Source: Orientallactaga sibirica
Taxonomy: Eukaryota > Chordata > Mammalia > Rodentia > Dipodidae
Reading direction: 5' to 3'
DNA: 64,000 bases
Assembly: GCA_036365145.1 (NCBI GenBank)
Contig: JAEOAD010002231.1
Coordinates: 248,001-312,000, forward strand
The notes under the pieces were generated by a model that was given only the letters and a program-made list of their open reading frames with translations, had not been told where the DNA came from and ran no database searches. The translations under genes were made by a program, and so were the position numbers. Positions 33,846 to 44,759 of this stretch are shown here, piece by piece. Positions within the stretch are counted from its first letter, which is position 1, and each line of letters opens with the position of its first letter.

Positions 33846-34708
33846 AATGGATTGAATGAGGTTAGTGGGGAATAGGAAATTAAGACTTGGAATTTATTGA
33901 GATTGTAAATGAAGGAAGAAATGACAGCAATAAATATTCAAAGATATAAATTTTGTTGTTTGGTTCTAGTGGTGTGGTCAGGAGATGTCTGTCAAGAAAC
34001 TCAATAAGCAGAAAACAAATTGCATGAAGAAATTTTGGGAATAAGGAACATATGACAATGATAACTGAAGTTTACAAGTTGATGAAATTGTTAGACATGG
34101 AAAAGAAGAGAAAAGGAAAAGGAAGATCAGGAAAACAAAACAAAGCAACCAAGCCTCTGAGGCATACTTAGACCCAACCAAGATGACTGAGACAACATGT
34201 TAAGGAAAAACCAAAATTGCAGGATAGGATATCAGAAGTGAAAGAGAGGTAAGAAGACCAGAGAGAGTAATCAGTATTGAATATGAAGGAAAAAGTGATA
34301 AAGATATCAACAAGCTAAGGTTCATTGATTTGACAAAGTTCATTGGTAGATATTTTTCCCCTTGAAGTATAATAAAAAGTAAAAACTAGAATTCCTGCAG
34401 TAAATGGAAGTGGAGGCAGTAATTGTACACCATGCTTTCAGAAAGACTGGCAGCCAAAAAAGTTAATTAAGAGGCACAGCAAGACAGAAGGAAGGTGTGT
34501 CCCCCCCCCAGTCTAGCATGTATGAATGTAGCACAGAGGGAACTACTGGAGAGAGGCATTGGTGATGTTCCATGGAAAGTAAACAACAGGTAGAATGAGG
34601 CTACTACTCCAGAAAGTTCTGCCTCAGAGTAAGCCAACAGATGTGTGTTGCATGATGGATGATTATCCACCTTTTAGAAAGCTTTATTCTTTAATATATA
34701 AAGGCATC
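33846..34708. other. Unassigned, purine-biased interval
   Basis: A-rich on the plus strand (34,050-34,380) with an 8-C run at about 34,501. No ORF or family recognised. A perfectly ordinary 'ATATATAAAGGCATC' lies just before the LTR. Confidence 0.45.
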
Positions 34709-35204
34709 TGCCGGTTTCCCTCCGCCGGCAGGTAGAGCGGAAGAGAGAGAGAGCTGGGCCAGCGGCTCCTCTTGAGGCTGAGCGGGAAGACGGGTGTCAG
34801 CGGCTCAGACCCCTCCCCCCTAAAACACTGGAGAGAAAAAAACACACTGAGCCGGGAGTCCTGTCGAAGCAGGAACTCCTCTTATTGTAATGAGAGGGTA
34901 TATATATATACTGAGAAAGAGGGTGGGAAAAAGGATGAGAGAGAGGTGTAAGGGCCAATATTATTTCACCACGTCAGCAGTAGCTGGGCGGAGGCAGTTT
35001 CGGCTTAGGCCTTGCTGAGTCACTCTTAAGCAGAAGTAGGCCAAGGACAGGTTGCTAAACTTTAGTCAGGCTTAGGAAGTTCCACTAGGCCTCACACCTG
35101 GGCCTCTTAAGCAGAAGTAGGCCAAGGACAGGTAGCTAAACTCTAGTTAGGCTCAGAAATTTCCACTAGGCCTCACACTGGGGCCTCTTAGGGCCCAACC
35201 GGCA
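34709..35204 (-). mobile_element. Solo LTR of an endogenous retrovirus (496 bp)
   Basis: The ends are TGCCGG and CCGGCA, a perfect 6-bp inverted repeat with the canonical TG...CA. The block is far more GC- and CpG-rich than its surroundings. Minus orientation is favoured: reading leftward there is a U3 with two 81-bp repeats (35,023-35,184), then a TATATATATATA box (about 34,899-34,910), an AATAAG-like poly(A) signal and a pyrimidine-rich U5. No internal gag/pol/env sequence is adjacent, so recombination left only the LTR. I see no clean TSD, and the ERV family is not identified. Confidence 0.8.
35023..35184. repeat. Two 81-bp tandem repeats in the LTR
   Basis: Unit start CTCTTAAGCAGAAGTAGGCC at 35,023 and again at 35,104. 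A third partial start (CTCTTA) is at 35,185. The units differ at a handful of bases. Repeated units in a U3 region are typical of retroviral enhancers; enhancer function here is inferred. Confidence 0.9.
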
Positions 35205-36899
35205 TCTATCAGTTACTTGAGGCTAACTAATTCTGTGATAATCCATAGCACTCAAATCTTAGCAATTTCAGACAACTAAAGCATGTCTTGCTGGCACTCC
35301 ATGTATTTTATGTAATGGGCCAGCTGGGGGCTTTCTGCAGTTCATTCTTGTTCTGGGAGGTATACTACAGAATAGCTTTCTTCCTCAGTATTTTCAATTA
35401 CCTTGGCAGAAGAAAAAAAAAGATACGGTGAATTATGCAGGCTCTTAAAACTCTCAACCCCAAGTGACTTTCAATTACTTTAATGTACATCTCACTGGTG
35501 AGATCAAGTCACATGATCATGGTGCCTTCCAACAGGTGAGGAAGTACAACCCTAGCATGTTCCAGGCAGGAGAGCTGGCCAGAGTGCACGCAAATAGCCA
35601 TGATGGCTGCCATAGGGAGTGTACTTATTTGTACTCTGATAGGGATTTGTAGTTATATTTGTGTTACTTTCTATAAAAATTAGGCCTTAGTTTTCAGGAA
35701 AATAATCCCATGTCCCAACTTTGCTCTTCTGGGGAAGACTGAGTTAAGCACATCTCATTTCTGTATGCAAAGCTATTTTCAGTTTCAGGATCATAATTCT
35801 ATTTATGTACCAGAAATACATGTGATAAAAGGGGAGACATGAAATGAATACATCAAAGCTTTTTTTAAAGCAATTATCAATTTAAAATTAAAGCTAAAAA
35901 CAATAAAATTTGGTAGAACATCTTTATTAGATTTGACTAAAGATTCTTTATAACTTTTAAGATTTATGACTAATTCTTTTTAAAAATGTCAAGTGCTTGA
36001 AAGGAGAGAAAGAGAAAAGCTATAGCAAAGATCTGAACTTGGCTGTGCAGATAGATGCTCAGGCTAACAGTTTAGCTCCCTTTACCTGTCCACTCACTGA
36101 GTAAAATATTGCCTGTTATCCCTACAGGGCACATTTCCTTCACAGAGATGCAGTCCCAAATTGCATTTATAAAGGCTGTACAGGGAAGTGTGTTGTGTTC
36201 AGAGCAAGAGCCATACTTTAGGTTCATGTACCAGACTAATCTCCTGAATCTGACAGATTCTTCACAAATGCACACATATTAGAAGTCTTTAGGGAAGCAT
36301 CCCAGACATTTGTAGCATTATTAGAGATTTACGTTGTAAACCATTTTAAGTGTGAGCATGACAGAAGTAGTAATTTTATGGATTTTGAAGTATTTTTTCT
36401 CATCATAGCTGAAGCAAATATATCTGTAACACTTTGCTGTCTCTGTTAGAAAGTGAGATTTTAGTATGAGCACAGGATTAAATCCGGATGTCATTATTGC
36501 TGTGTGACATTCATTTCCTGGATCCTTTACAGACTATCAACCACACTATAAGATTTGATTGTTCAGCGAGTTTTACTTGGTAATCTGTGAATTGTAGAAA
36601 GGAAAAGGAATTTCTGTCTGTTACTAATAAACTTCTTTTTGTAATGGGGTGCTAGGGGTTCAGAAAAGTAGGGGTTCTGGGGGTTCTTCCCTCAGCTTGG
36701 CTCAGTTGGCCAAGCAGAATCTCACCAGAAGCTGGAAGTTCACCAGTGGTCAGGTAAAGAACGTGCCCTCCCCTTGCAAACATATTTCTAACCTTATGGT
36801 GGTGGGCCCTGCCTTCCAGCTCAGGTGAGCCAGAGGGACAGCAGTCGGTCTGGGCTAGGGGCTGTCTGGAAGAGGCTAGCTATAATGCCAAGTTGTAGG
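35205..36899. other. Mostly unassigned interval
   Basis: The part at 35,210-35,420 ('TATCAGTTACTTGAGGCTAAC', 'GGGCCAGCTGGGGGCTTTCTG') resembles an eroded antisense LTR/MER element. The rest (35,430-36,640) is unassigned. 36,640-36,899 is GC-richer with 'GGGGTTCAGAAAAGTAGGGG' and is not identified. Frames at 35,464 and 36,072 are unsupported. Confidence 0.4.
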
Positions 36900-37068
36900 A
36901 TCTAAGCTCCCAACCTTTGGCTCTTACAATCTTTCCACCCCCTCTTCTGCAAAAATCCCTGAGCTGTGGTGGGTGTGTTGTAAGACTACTTTAGTGATAA
37001 GCTCTCAGAAGCCTCTGGATTTCTGCTTTGGTATGTGTTGATATGCTAAGTGTAGATCCCTATTTGTC
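36900..37068 (-). mobile_element. L1 3' UTR fragment
   Basis: 'GGCTCTTACAATCTTTCCAC', 'CCCTGAGCTGTGGTGGGTG', 'CTCTGGATTTCTGCTTTGG' match the modules at 14,500-14,620 and 14,900-15,020 almost word for word. It is a short piece cut on both sides. Confidence 0.75.
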
Positions 37069-37087
37069 ACCATGCTCAGAAATCTAT

Positions 37088-37236
37088 GAGCGTGATGGTG
37101 CATGTCTTTAATCCCAGCATTGGGGAGGCTGAGGTAGGAGAATTGCTGTGAATTTGAGGCTACCCTGAGACTACATAGTGAATTAGTAGTAAATTCCAGG
37201 TCAGTATGGGCTAGAGTGAAACCCTACATCGAAAAA
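37088..37236 (+). mobile_element. B1 SINE with small internal duplication
   Basis: Plus-strand copy: 'GTCTTTAATCCCAGCATTGG' to 'GAGTGAAACCCTACATCG' and an A-tail. Between 37,180 and 37,196 'AGTGAATTAGTAGTAAATTC' replaces the usual AGTGAATTC, an insertion of about 10 bp that repeats part of the site. Confidence 0.92.
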
Positions 37237-37239
37237 AGA

Positions 37240-38410
37240 ATCAACTCCGAATATATCAATGACAACATGCAAGACCTAAAACTCTGAAACTGCTAGAGGA
37301 AAATAGGGAAAACTTCTCAAGATGTGGGAATAGATAAATAACTTTCTGAATAGGTCTCTGGCCACCCAAGAAATAAGTTCAATGGGACTTCAGGAAAGTA
37401 AAAAGCTTCTGTATAGGGAAGGGAACAGTTAACTGAGTGAAGGGACAGCCAATAGAGTGGGAAAAGTCTTTGCCAGCTATTCATCTGATAGAAGCTTAAT
37501 ATACAGGATATACAAAGAACTCCAAAAAAAAAATGATACAAAAACAAATAGCCCAGTCAAAAAGTGGGATAAAGAACTAAACAGTTCTGAAAAGAAGAAA
37601 TATAAGTGATCAATATATATTTTAGAATATTTTCAACATCCTTAGACAGCAGGGAAATAAAAATTAAAATTACTTTGAGATCCCATACCATCTCTGCCAG
37701 AATGGCTTTTATCAAAGAACAGAAACAAATGCTGATTAGTGTGTGGAAAAAGAGGAACCACTGTCGGAGGGAGCATAACTTGGATGCAGCCACCATGGGA
37801 AGTAGTGTATAGGCTGCCAAAGGTGGCAATATGACACAGCTATACCATCCCTAGGCATATTCCTAAATGACTCTGCACTGCACCTGAGAGACACTTGTTC
37901 ATCCATGTTTACAGCTACACTCTTCATAATAGCAAGGGAGTGGAATCAGCCAAGATGTCCATCAACCGAGGAATAGATAATGAAAATATGGGAATGTATA
38001 TAATGGAATTCGATTCAACTGTAAATAATAACGTATGAAACTTTCTTAAATGGTTGGAACTAGACAACATTAAGTGAGGTAACTCAGGTATAGAAAGACA
38101 CATACATATCATATCACATGTTCTCTCTCATATGTGAATGCTAGCTTAGAGCCTTTAGATATGTGTGGTTTTGTGGGAAAGAAATTATGCAGAAGCCAGG
38201 ATAGTACAAAGGAAGAAAAAAAAAAAACGCTTCAAGGAAGAAACAGAGAAAGTAGCAGAACTTAAGTGATATGAGAATCAAAGGGGAGACACTGGGAATG
38301 GGAGGGCGAAGATACGGAAAGGGGCAGAGAGACAGGGAAGGGAGGGTTAAATAAAACTAAGTACATATGTTAGTCTGATACATAAAAATACATAATACTA
38401 TGCTGATAGA
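37240..38410 (+). mobile_element. L1 ORF2 3' end and 3' region, plus strand
   Basis: Degenerate ORF2 sequence in sense: 'GGAAAAGTCTTTGCCAGCTA', 'CAAAGAACTCCAAAAAAAAA', 'GCCCAGTCAAAAAGTGGG', 'GAGATCCCATACCATCTCTG', 'CCAAGATGTCCATCAACCGA', 'CATGTTCTCTCTCATATGTG'. These are the familiar C-terminal ORF2 and 3' segments. Stops and frameshifts are frequent. A B1 sits right at its 5' edge. The 3' part (38,270-38,360) is purine-rich, as in many L1 3' UTRs. Confidence 0.82.
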
Positions 38411-38439
38411 CAATATTATAGTTGACTCTCAAACCTAAC

Positions 38440-38765
38440 AAAAAATGTATTGGAGTGGAGAGAAGACGTAGCAAGAATTAAGGCCTGAGGAAGCCTGAGA
38501 CCTCCTGAGTTCAAATCTCCAAAACATAGACATCTGGACAAAGTTCACATGCCTGTAGCCCCAGTCCTGTAAGGAGCAGAGACTGGAAAATTGCTGGGAC
38601 TCATGAAAATGTCACACTCTGGAATCAGTGAGAGACTCCGATTCAAAGGAAACACATGGACACCTAGTGTTCTCACCTGGCCTCCTCTGCATTTGTGTGC
38701 CTAGGGCTCACATACATACACTGCATATACCTCACCACACATAGTACACACATGCAGAAATATTT
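38440..38765 (+). mobile_element. B4-like composite SINE
   Basis: 'GAGACCTCCTGAGTTCAAATC', 'CACATGCCTGTAGCCCCAG', 'CAGTGAGAGACTCCGATTC', 'CACCTGGCCTCCTCTGC' and a CA-rich end. That is the ID head, B1-like middle and trailing CA tract of a B4-type SINE. Diverged. Confidence 0.65.
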
Positions 38766-41480
38766 TGGCAAGATGAGCAATGTCTGTTACATTGGTCACA
38801 TTCAATATGTAACAGTCATTTATATATTGTTAGGTATTAAATTTTAGTATTAGTTGATTTCAGAAAAAGCTAGATTTATCTGTTGGCATATACTAAGTGA
38901 AATAATAATATGTAGAAACAGCCTGTGTAGTGTGACCTTTATGAAAATAAGTCATAAAATTTGAATTTATATGTTCCTCAATGCATGTTTACAAATTTCA
39001 ATATGAAATTTACACAGGTTCATTTAATATTGAACAAATAACCTGATAAATATGTTTGTAGAATATATATTTCATTTATATATTTTAAACAGACCATAAA
39101 AATTAGCAGGACTATCCATCCAAGAATCTTTCACTTGTGTCTCTGTGATAATTGTGTTGATTAATCTCTGTAAAGTAACCCTGGAACCTTCCACTACTTG
39201 CCCACTCATGATAATTAAAAAGTCTCAGCAACTGGTTGATTTCTGTATGGCTTAGGAGCACAGCAACTTCCTTGCTTTATCCACTCCAGAGAAGACATGC
39301 AGAACACATGCAAGATGCATTGTCCATTAGTTGCACTGAATTTTATAGATACCAGATTCTAAGGACAAATTAAAAATGAAAACTATGTTCTAAAAGATAT
39401 GAAATGGAAAAGTGCTGTCATCTTCACTGGGTGGAATCCTGATAGACATACAGTTGAGACTAGATGCTTTGTGTGTACATCAATGTACATACCATTTATA
39501 ATACATGCCTTTGTGCATTGATGAAAATTTATACTATATATATAAATAATTGCACAAATATAATACATATGATATTTTTATTTCATATGCTACAAACTGT
39601 GAAAGAAATGGTTTTGTTGTTGTTTAGGTAGCAACCTTTACTTACAATTTCAGACAGCTGCTTTGGACTTCGAGAGGAAAGGAAGGCCATGAGATTGAGT
39701 TTTCTTTCAACATTGGAAAGGTGAATTGCCATAGGTCTCTTTTCCCCAAGATGGAAGTACATTAACTTTACCTGGCTGATCTGAGAGCCTCTGAGGTTGG
39801 AGTCTGAGTCCAAACCCACTGCACTAGGAAAAAATTCAACATTTACTCAGTAGATTACTTCCTTTACTTTTGTTGCTATTTTAGAGCCAGAACAGAGGGT
39901 AACGCAGGGCTCTGTAAATATGAAATTAAAAGGACTAGCTGGAAGTCCTGATGCTGGGAGCTAAATATACTATACCACATTCACTTCCTTTGTAGAAACA
40001 GAAAAATGAGAAACATATGGAGCAAGTTGTTGAGTTGATTTTTGCCCTGTACTCTATTCTTGTAACGAATTTGTTTTCAGAATCAAACATTCGGAGTGCT
40101 TCCTGGTGGTTGCATGTGAGTTTGAAAACATCACACAGCATGTGGGACCCAGTAAAACACAAATTTTATTTGTTTTCCTTGGCTTCTGTATGTCATGGTC
40201 TGTTCAGTGTGACAGTCTGGAAAACAGTAAATTTAAGCAAGGTCTTAGGGCTGAGTCATGAACCTCACTTTGGCAAAGTCTGGTAATGAGAAGTGGACTG
40301 GATTCGTCTCTTTGCATAGTTTGTATTATTGGTCTTTAGTTTCTCACATTGTTGAGTTTGGAAATTTTAATTATGTATCCAGACACCATTTTATACAACT
40401 GTTTTTACTGAATATGCGTGCCTGTTCTAGTAGATGGATGGAGAATCCGGATCTACTAAGGTAAGTATGTGTGAAGTATGTCAGTCTCAATTGCAGTAAT
40501 AGTGTGGTGTAATAAGCAAGCACAATATTTCAGTGGCAAAATAAAAGCATTAATTAAGCTTATGTGCCTTTGGGTCAGCTGGATGTGTGCTCATCTGTAC
40601 TACACTTGTCTAGGGCAAATGGGTGGAGGAGTTGCTTTGTTTTATTTCTCTCTACTTCGGTGACCAGTAGACTCATCCTGGCCTGTTCTTATGGAAATAG
40701 TAAAGGGGTAAGAAGGACGCCCGAGATATGTGCAGACACCCAAGTTTTGATGGGGTGGGGGTGTTTATCACATCATATCTACTAGCGTTCTGTTGGTCAA
40801 AGCATGTCACATGGATACTTCTAGGCAAGGAGCAGAGACATACTGTTCTCTTTCCTAGGAAGAATTGTAAAGCTACCTGGTGTAAAGTGTCTGGATACCT
40901 GTGGGCTGTAAGAATTGGGTCCATTAACACAATCTACCATGAATGTTGTTACATGTTTTCACAAGCCTTTGTTGAGAACAGAGCATATAGGTAGTGGGGA
41001 TTGATGGGCCCCGTGGAAGCAGTTTACATACTAAATTATCAGAATATATTGCCTGATTGGGTGAACAATTTCCTTACTGTGTGTTTCTCCTCTCAATCCC
41101 TTTATACACTTAATGGGGTAAGGATAGCATCTATCTTGTTTATAATGTTGTTCTCAAGCCTGTTAATAAATCTGAGCATGAAAATTCAGCAAATATTCTT
41201 TCAATGAATTCATAAATTATCTAAAACTAGGTCTCTTTCCCAAATCTTTTGAGTAACAGATAAATTGATTTGTAGGCCTCTACTGAGCATTTTTAATGCA
41301 TGCAACATTGTCATTAGTACTAGGTGGGATATGACATTGTGAAAGGAAAAAAAAGGCTCTGATCACAAAGAGAGGACACATATGTGCAAATGTCCACTCT
41401 TTACTTCTTGCCACCACAGTTCTTTCTTTGTGGTCTGTTGAACTGTCCAGTGGGGTAAGAAGTTGGCTAAATCATTCCTT
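38766..41480. other. Repeat-poor block
   Basis: 2.7 kb almost without transposons; only a possible L2 tail at about 41,125-41,225 ('AATAAATCTGAGCATG...CTTTCAATGAATTCATAAAT'). It contains the candidate microexon at 40,431-40,460. Several short frames overlap on both strands without support. Confidence 0.5.
40431..40460 (+). other. Candidate microexon (30 or 27 nt, NAGNAG acceptor)
   Basis: The upstream sequence is 'CTGTTTTTACTGAATATGCG' then 'TGCCTGTTCTAG|TAG|ATGG'. Downstream is ACTAAG|GTAAGTATG, a perfect donor consensus. Using the first or second AG gives 30 or 27 nt, both multiples of three. The 27-nt form is open as MDGESGSTK. Two UGC words lie within 20 nt of the acceptor, a feature known from neural microexons regulated by SRRM4. 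The pyrimidine tract is short and no neighbouring exon is visible, so this remains a guess. Confidence 0.2.
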
Positions 41481-41719
41481 CTTTTAAATTAATTAATTAA
41501 TTAATTAATTTACTTATTATTTATTTGAGAGAGAGAGAGAGAGAGAGAATGGGAGCACCAGAGAGAATGGGCACACCAGGGCCTCTAGCCACTGCTAAAG
41601 AACTCTATATGCATGCATCACCATGTGCATCTGGCTTACATGGGTACTGTGGAATTGAATGTGGGTCCTTAGGCTTTGCAGGCAAGCACCTTAACCAGTC
41701 AGCAATCTCCCCAGCCCAG
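41481..41719 (-). mobile_element. B2-like SINE
   Basis: TSD ATCATTCCTT at 41,471-41,480 and 41,720-41,729. The plus strand shows a (TTAA)n-expanded tail, (GA)n, then a repeat of the 'GAGAATGGGAGCACCAGAG' and 'GAGAATGGGCACACCAGGG' word, a small tandem duplication of the body start. Head intact. Confidence 0.94.
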
Positions 41720-41729
41720 ATCATTCCTT

Positions 41730-42611
41730 GCTATTCAAGTAATTGAGATTCCATTGTCAAGGAGTCTGAATTATGTGTACCCAAAATACTTTAACAAATT
41801 TATATGATCATTTTAGTGCTTAAAAACAAATTGCTTGTTTTCAAGAAGGAAAATGGTATTCTTCATAGATCTTTATCATTAGTTTCTGTCTTGATTCTTC
41901 CACAATTCTCTCTCCCTGTTCAGTGGTTTCTTCTTCCAGTGTCAGAAAGACTCATGTTAATTATATCTGAAGACTGACCATATGATTTCTGGTTGTGGGT
42001 ATAGCAGGGGTGGCTCTACAATTTCTGAGTAAGACCCAGGAGAAGACAGCTACTTCCAATTTTGGAAATGCAGTGGTATTTAGTTCTCTTGGGCCTCAAA
42101 TGCAAGTTCCAATCAGGAGCAACAGGGAAATCACTCTCAGAATTCTGCTACCCTGGGAGGTAAACAGAGGCACTGGGATGCTACAGGCTTCCAAGTGCAG
42201 GAGAACAGAAAATTGAAAAGAGCTGGTGGTTAAATCCCCTCTGCATTTGCTGTTATAGAGGCAAAAAGATATGATTGTTCTCACCTGTTTGAAGAGTCAT
42301 GGCTCATGTTTGTGTAACAAAAGGAAAGCATAACACATTGGTTTTGTTTGTATGACCTTAGAATTTTCAAAAATCAATACCTAAAGGCCAGAGTAAACCT
42401 GTCTGTTTTCATGTTTAGGCTAAATGAAGAATGGACAGCCATATAGAAAGTGATTGGATAAATATGTATGTGCCAATGGTGAGAGGAGGAGGGAATGCCC
42501 ACTAATGTCTAACTGACAGATTCTTCTTCGCCTCTCTGTATAGCATTCCTTCCTCCAGATTATGGGTCAGGACCATTCTGGAGTGAGGCTTCTCAAAGGA
42601 GAAGGTAGAGA
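41730..42611. other. Unassigned interval left of the L1 head
   Basis: No ORF2 or 3' UTR sequence is recognisable where the rest of the L1 would be expected. Moderately AT-rich, with no repeat named. Confidence 0.45.
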
Positions 42612-43433
42612 GCGACATTTCTAGACCTTTCTGTGAGCTTCTTGTATCTGGATGGGCATCTCTTGAGAGATTGGGAAATTTTTCTTCAATAATTTTGTTG
42701 AATATGTTCTTTATGCCTCTGGCCTGGATTTCTTCCCCTTCTGGTATACCCGTGATCCAGATGTTTGGTTGTTTTAGGGTATCACATAGTTCCCTTGTAT
42801 TCTGTTGAGTTTTTTGAACTTAGCAAAGGTTTTGGACTTCTGATCAATTTCTTCTGTCTTCTCTTCCCGCTCAGAGGCTCTGTCTTCCACATTAATGACT
42901 CTGTTAGAGAGGGGTTCCAGAGATGTTTTTATAAGCTCTATTTGATTTTTGTTTTCTGCTGTTATTTTGCGTCATGTCCATCTCTTTTTTTGAGGTATGA
43001 TTTCAGTTTGAGGTCTGATTTTCTTGGTGCTTCCTGGAGTTCATTCTTGCATTTGATCATGTCTTCATTATGCTTCATCAGATGGTTGTTGAAATATTCC
43101 ATTTGTTGACTCACCTTCAATTCATTTATATCTTTTTTTGAGGCTTCTCTGGTTTTCTTCAATTAAGTTAAACCTAGTGCTTAAATAAATGATTCTGCTC
43201 AATTTCATTGCAATTGTTTCACTGCAATTGTTGTTTTTTTTTTGATGGTTTGCTTCAATTTAAGCAATTCTTTTGGGTTCACATAGCTTGTTGTGTTTTC
43301 ATTTTGGGATTCAATTTCTGTTGTTTTTGCTATGATTTCATTGGAGGCTTCCACTATGGGACTAGACATCCTTGGTGGAGATCTCTCAGTTTTCTGACTT
43401 TTTTTTTTTTCTTTGCATTGTGGCCTACCCATG
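42612..43433 (-). pseudogene. L1 ORF1 remnant (RNA-binding coiled-coil protein), 3'-truncated
   Basis: Three minus-strand reading blocks give L1 ORF1p. 43,432-43,205 is the N-terminus, starting MGRPQCKEKKKSQKTERSPP. 43,162-42,962 is a charged helical segment consistent with the coiled coil. About 42,750-42,640 reads WITGIPEGEE and, after a frameshift, PIQIQEAHRK, the hallmark start of the ORF1p RNA-recognition domain. At least two frameshifts separate the blocks. Similarity stops near 42,615, so the C-terminal domain and all of ORF2 are missing. Normally ORF1p coats L1 RNA in cytoplasmic particles; this copy cannot be functional. Confidence 0.85.
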
Positions 43434-43786
43434 TGTAATAGTTTGGATAGATGTCCCCTAATATATTCAGTGTTTTATTAGTTTATAGTTTGCATCTGCA
43501 GCCACTTGGAGGATCACTGGGCATATCTTAAAGTGTGGTGGTGAGTTTAGGGTTTCAATCTAAAGATATGCAAAGTGTGCCTAGCTGGAGTTCCTGAAGT
43601 GTGCTGTGCTGTGGGGGCTTGGCTTGTGGCTTTTGCTCTCTGTGTTTGGTCCTGTAAAGGCAGGCCAGCTTCTTCTGCCATTATGGAACTTCCCCTGGAT
43701 CTGTAAACTTTAATAAATAATCCCTTCCTCCATAACTATGCCTGGTCTGGAAGTTCATCTCAGCGAACCTGGAGCTGTCTGTTACA
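43434..43786 (+). mobile_element. Solo LTR of ERVL/MaLR type (353 bp), inserted in L1
   Basis: It starts TGTAATAG and ends CTGTTACA (imperfect 8-bp inverted repeat). It is flanked by a perfect 5-bp TSD, CCATG (43,429-43,433 and 43,787-43,791). A poly(A) signal AATAAA is at 43,712-43,717. A 5-bp TSD and 'AATAATCCCTTCCTCC' near the end fit class III (ERVL/MaLR) LTRs. The insertion splits the L1 between its 5' UTR and ORF1, and the TSD itself contains the ORF1 start codon. Confidence 0.85.
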
Positions 43787-44500
43787 CCATGTCAGGGAAA
43801 AGTCTTATTTTATTGATGAGGAAGCATGTATTTATCCTTGTAGGATCTTCAGTGAGTGTTCTGTTTTAAGTGTGAAGCAGATTGGTGTATGATGGGGTTA
43901 TAACTGCAGATGTGCAGACTGTGGAGATTGCAAATACATCAAAGGTATCTGGAGAACTGGGAGGTGGGAAACTTGGAGGTTCTGGCCTACTCATTTCACT
44001 TGCCTGCACTCTTCAGCATAAGGGAATCAGGGGTTGGTGAACCATAAGCTTGAGAGCCAGGCACAAGAGGCCAGCTTCCACAGTGGCCCTGTACCCTCTG
44101 GCTCAGGGGAACAGGGATTTGGGCACCCAGGGGCTGGTTAATCAGGGAGTCAGAGCAAAAGGCCTGCTTTTGCAGCCTACAGGCAGGGACCAGGCAGCCC
44201 CAAGTCAACAGCAGGGGTACTGTGACCAGGAAACTGGGAGATAGGCAAGGAACTGGGGGCTCTGGACTACTCACTCTGTGTGCAAACCCTCTGGAGTGGG
44301 AGATCTAGGAGTTAGGGACCGAGGAGAGGTCAGTCAGGAAGCCAGAGCAAAAGGTCTGCTTCTGCAGCATGCATGCAGGGTCCAGGCAGCCCCAAGTCGG
44401 CAGCAGGGGTACCCAGACCAGGGAACTTGGAGATAGGGAAGGAACCAAGAGCTCTTGCCTACTCATTCTATTGGATTATTCTTTTCTATTCTTTTCCCTC
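43787..44500 (-). promoter_or_regulatory. L1 5' UTR with repeated promoter units
   Basis: GC-rich sequence upstream of ORF1 on the minus strand. The segment 44,090-44,260 recurs at 44,283-44,455: 'CAGAGCAAAAGGCCTGCTTTTGCAG' against 'CAGAGCAAAAGGTCTGCTTCTGCAG', 'CCAGGCAGCCCCAAGTC', 'AGCAGGGGTAC'. A 'CTACTCA' block recurs at 43,987, 44,266 and 44,459. Mouse and rat L1 promoters are built of tandem monomers, and the layout here suggests the same, with units of about 190-280 bp. Confidence 0.7.
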
Positions 44501-44514
44501 AAACCAGGTCTTTT

Positions 44515-44759
44515 GGGCTGGAGAGATGGCTTAGCGGTTAAGGCACCTGCCTCCTAAGCCTAAGAACGCTGGTTCCAATCTCCAGTGGTTCCAATCTCCA
44601 GGTGCCACATTTAGCCAGATGCAAAGTGATGCAAGGGTGCAATGCGCACTTGACCACAAGGGGGGCACGCATTTATATTTTGTTCGCAGCAGCTGAGAGG
44701 CTGCTGATGCATCCATCTCTGTCTTCCTCTCTCTCTGTCTCTCTCTCTCAAAAAAAAAA
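44515..44759 (+). mobile_element. B2-like SINE, long subfamily, B box duplicated
   Basis: Plus-strand copy beginning GGGCTGGAGAGATGGCTTAG. The B-box word GGTTCCAATCTCCAG occurs twice in tandem (44,571-44,586 and 44,587-44,602). It has the long-subfamily segment and 'GACCACAAGGGGGGCACGC' (one G more than the CTCF-like form). Ends in TCTCTC plus A-run. Left edge lies at the end of the L1 5' UTR block. Confidence 0.93.
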
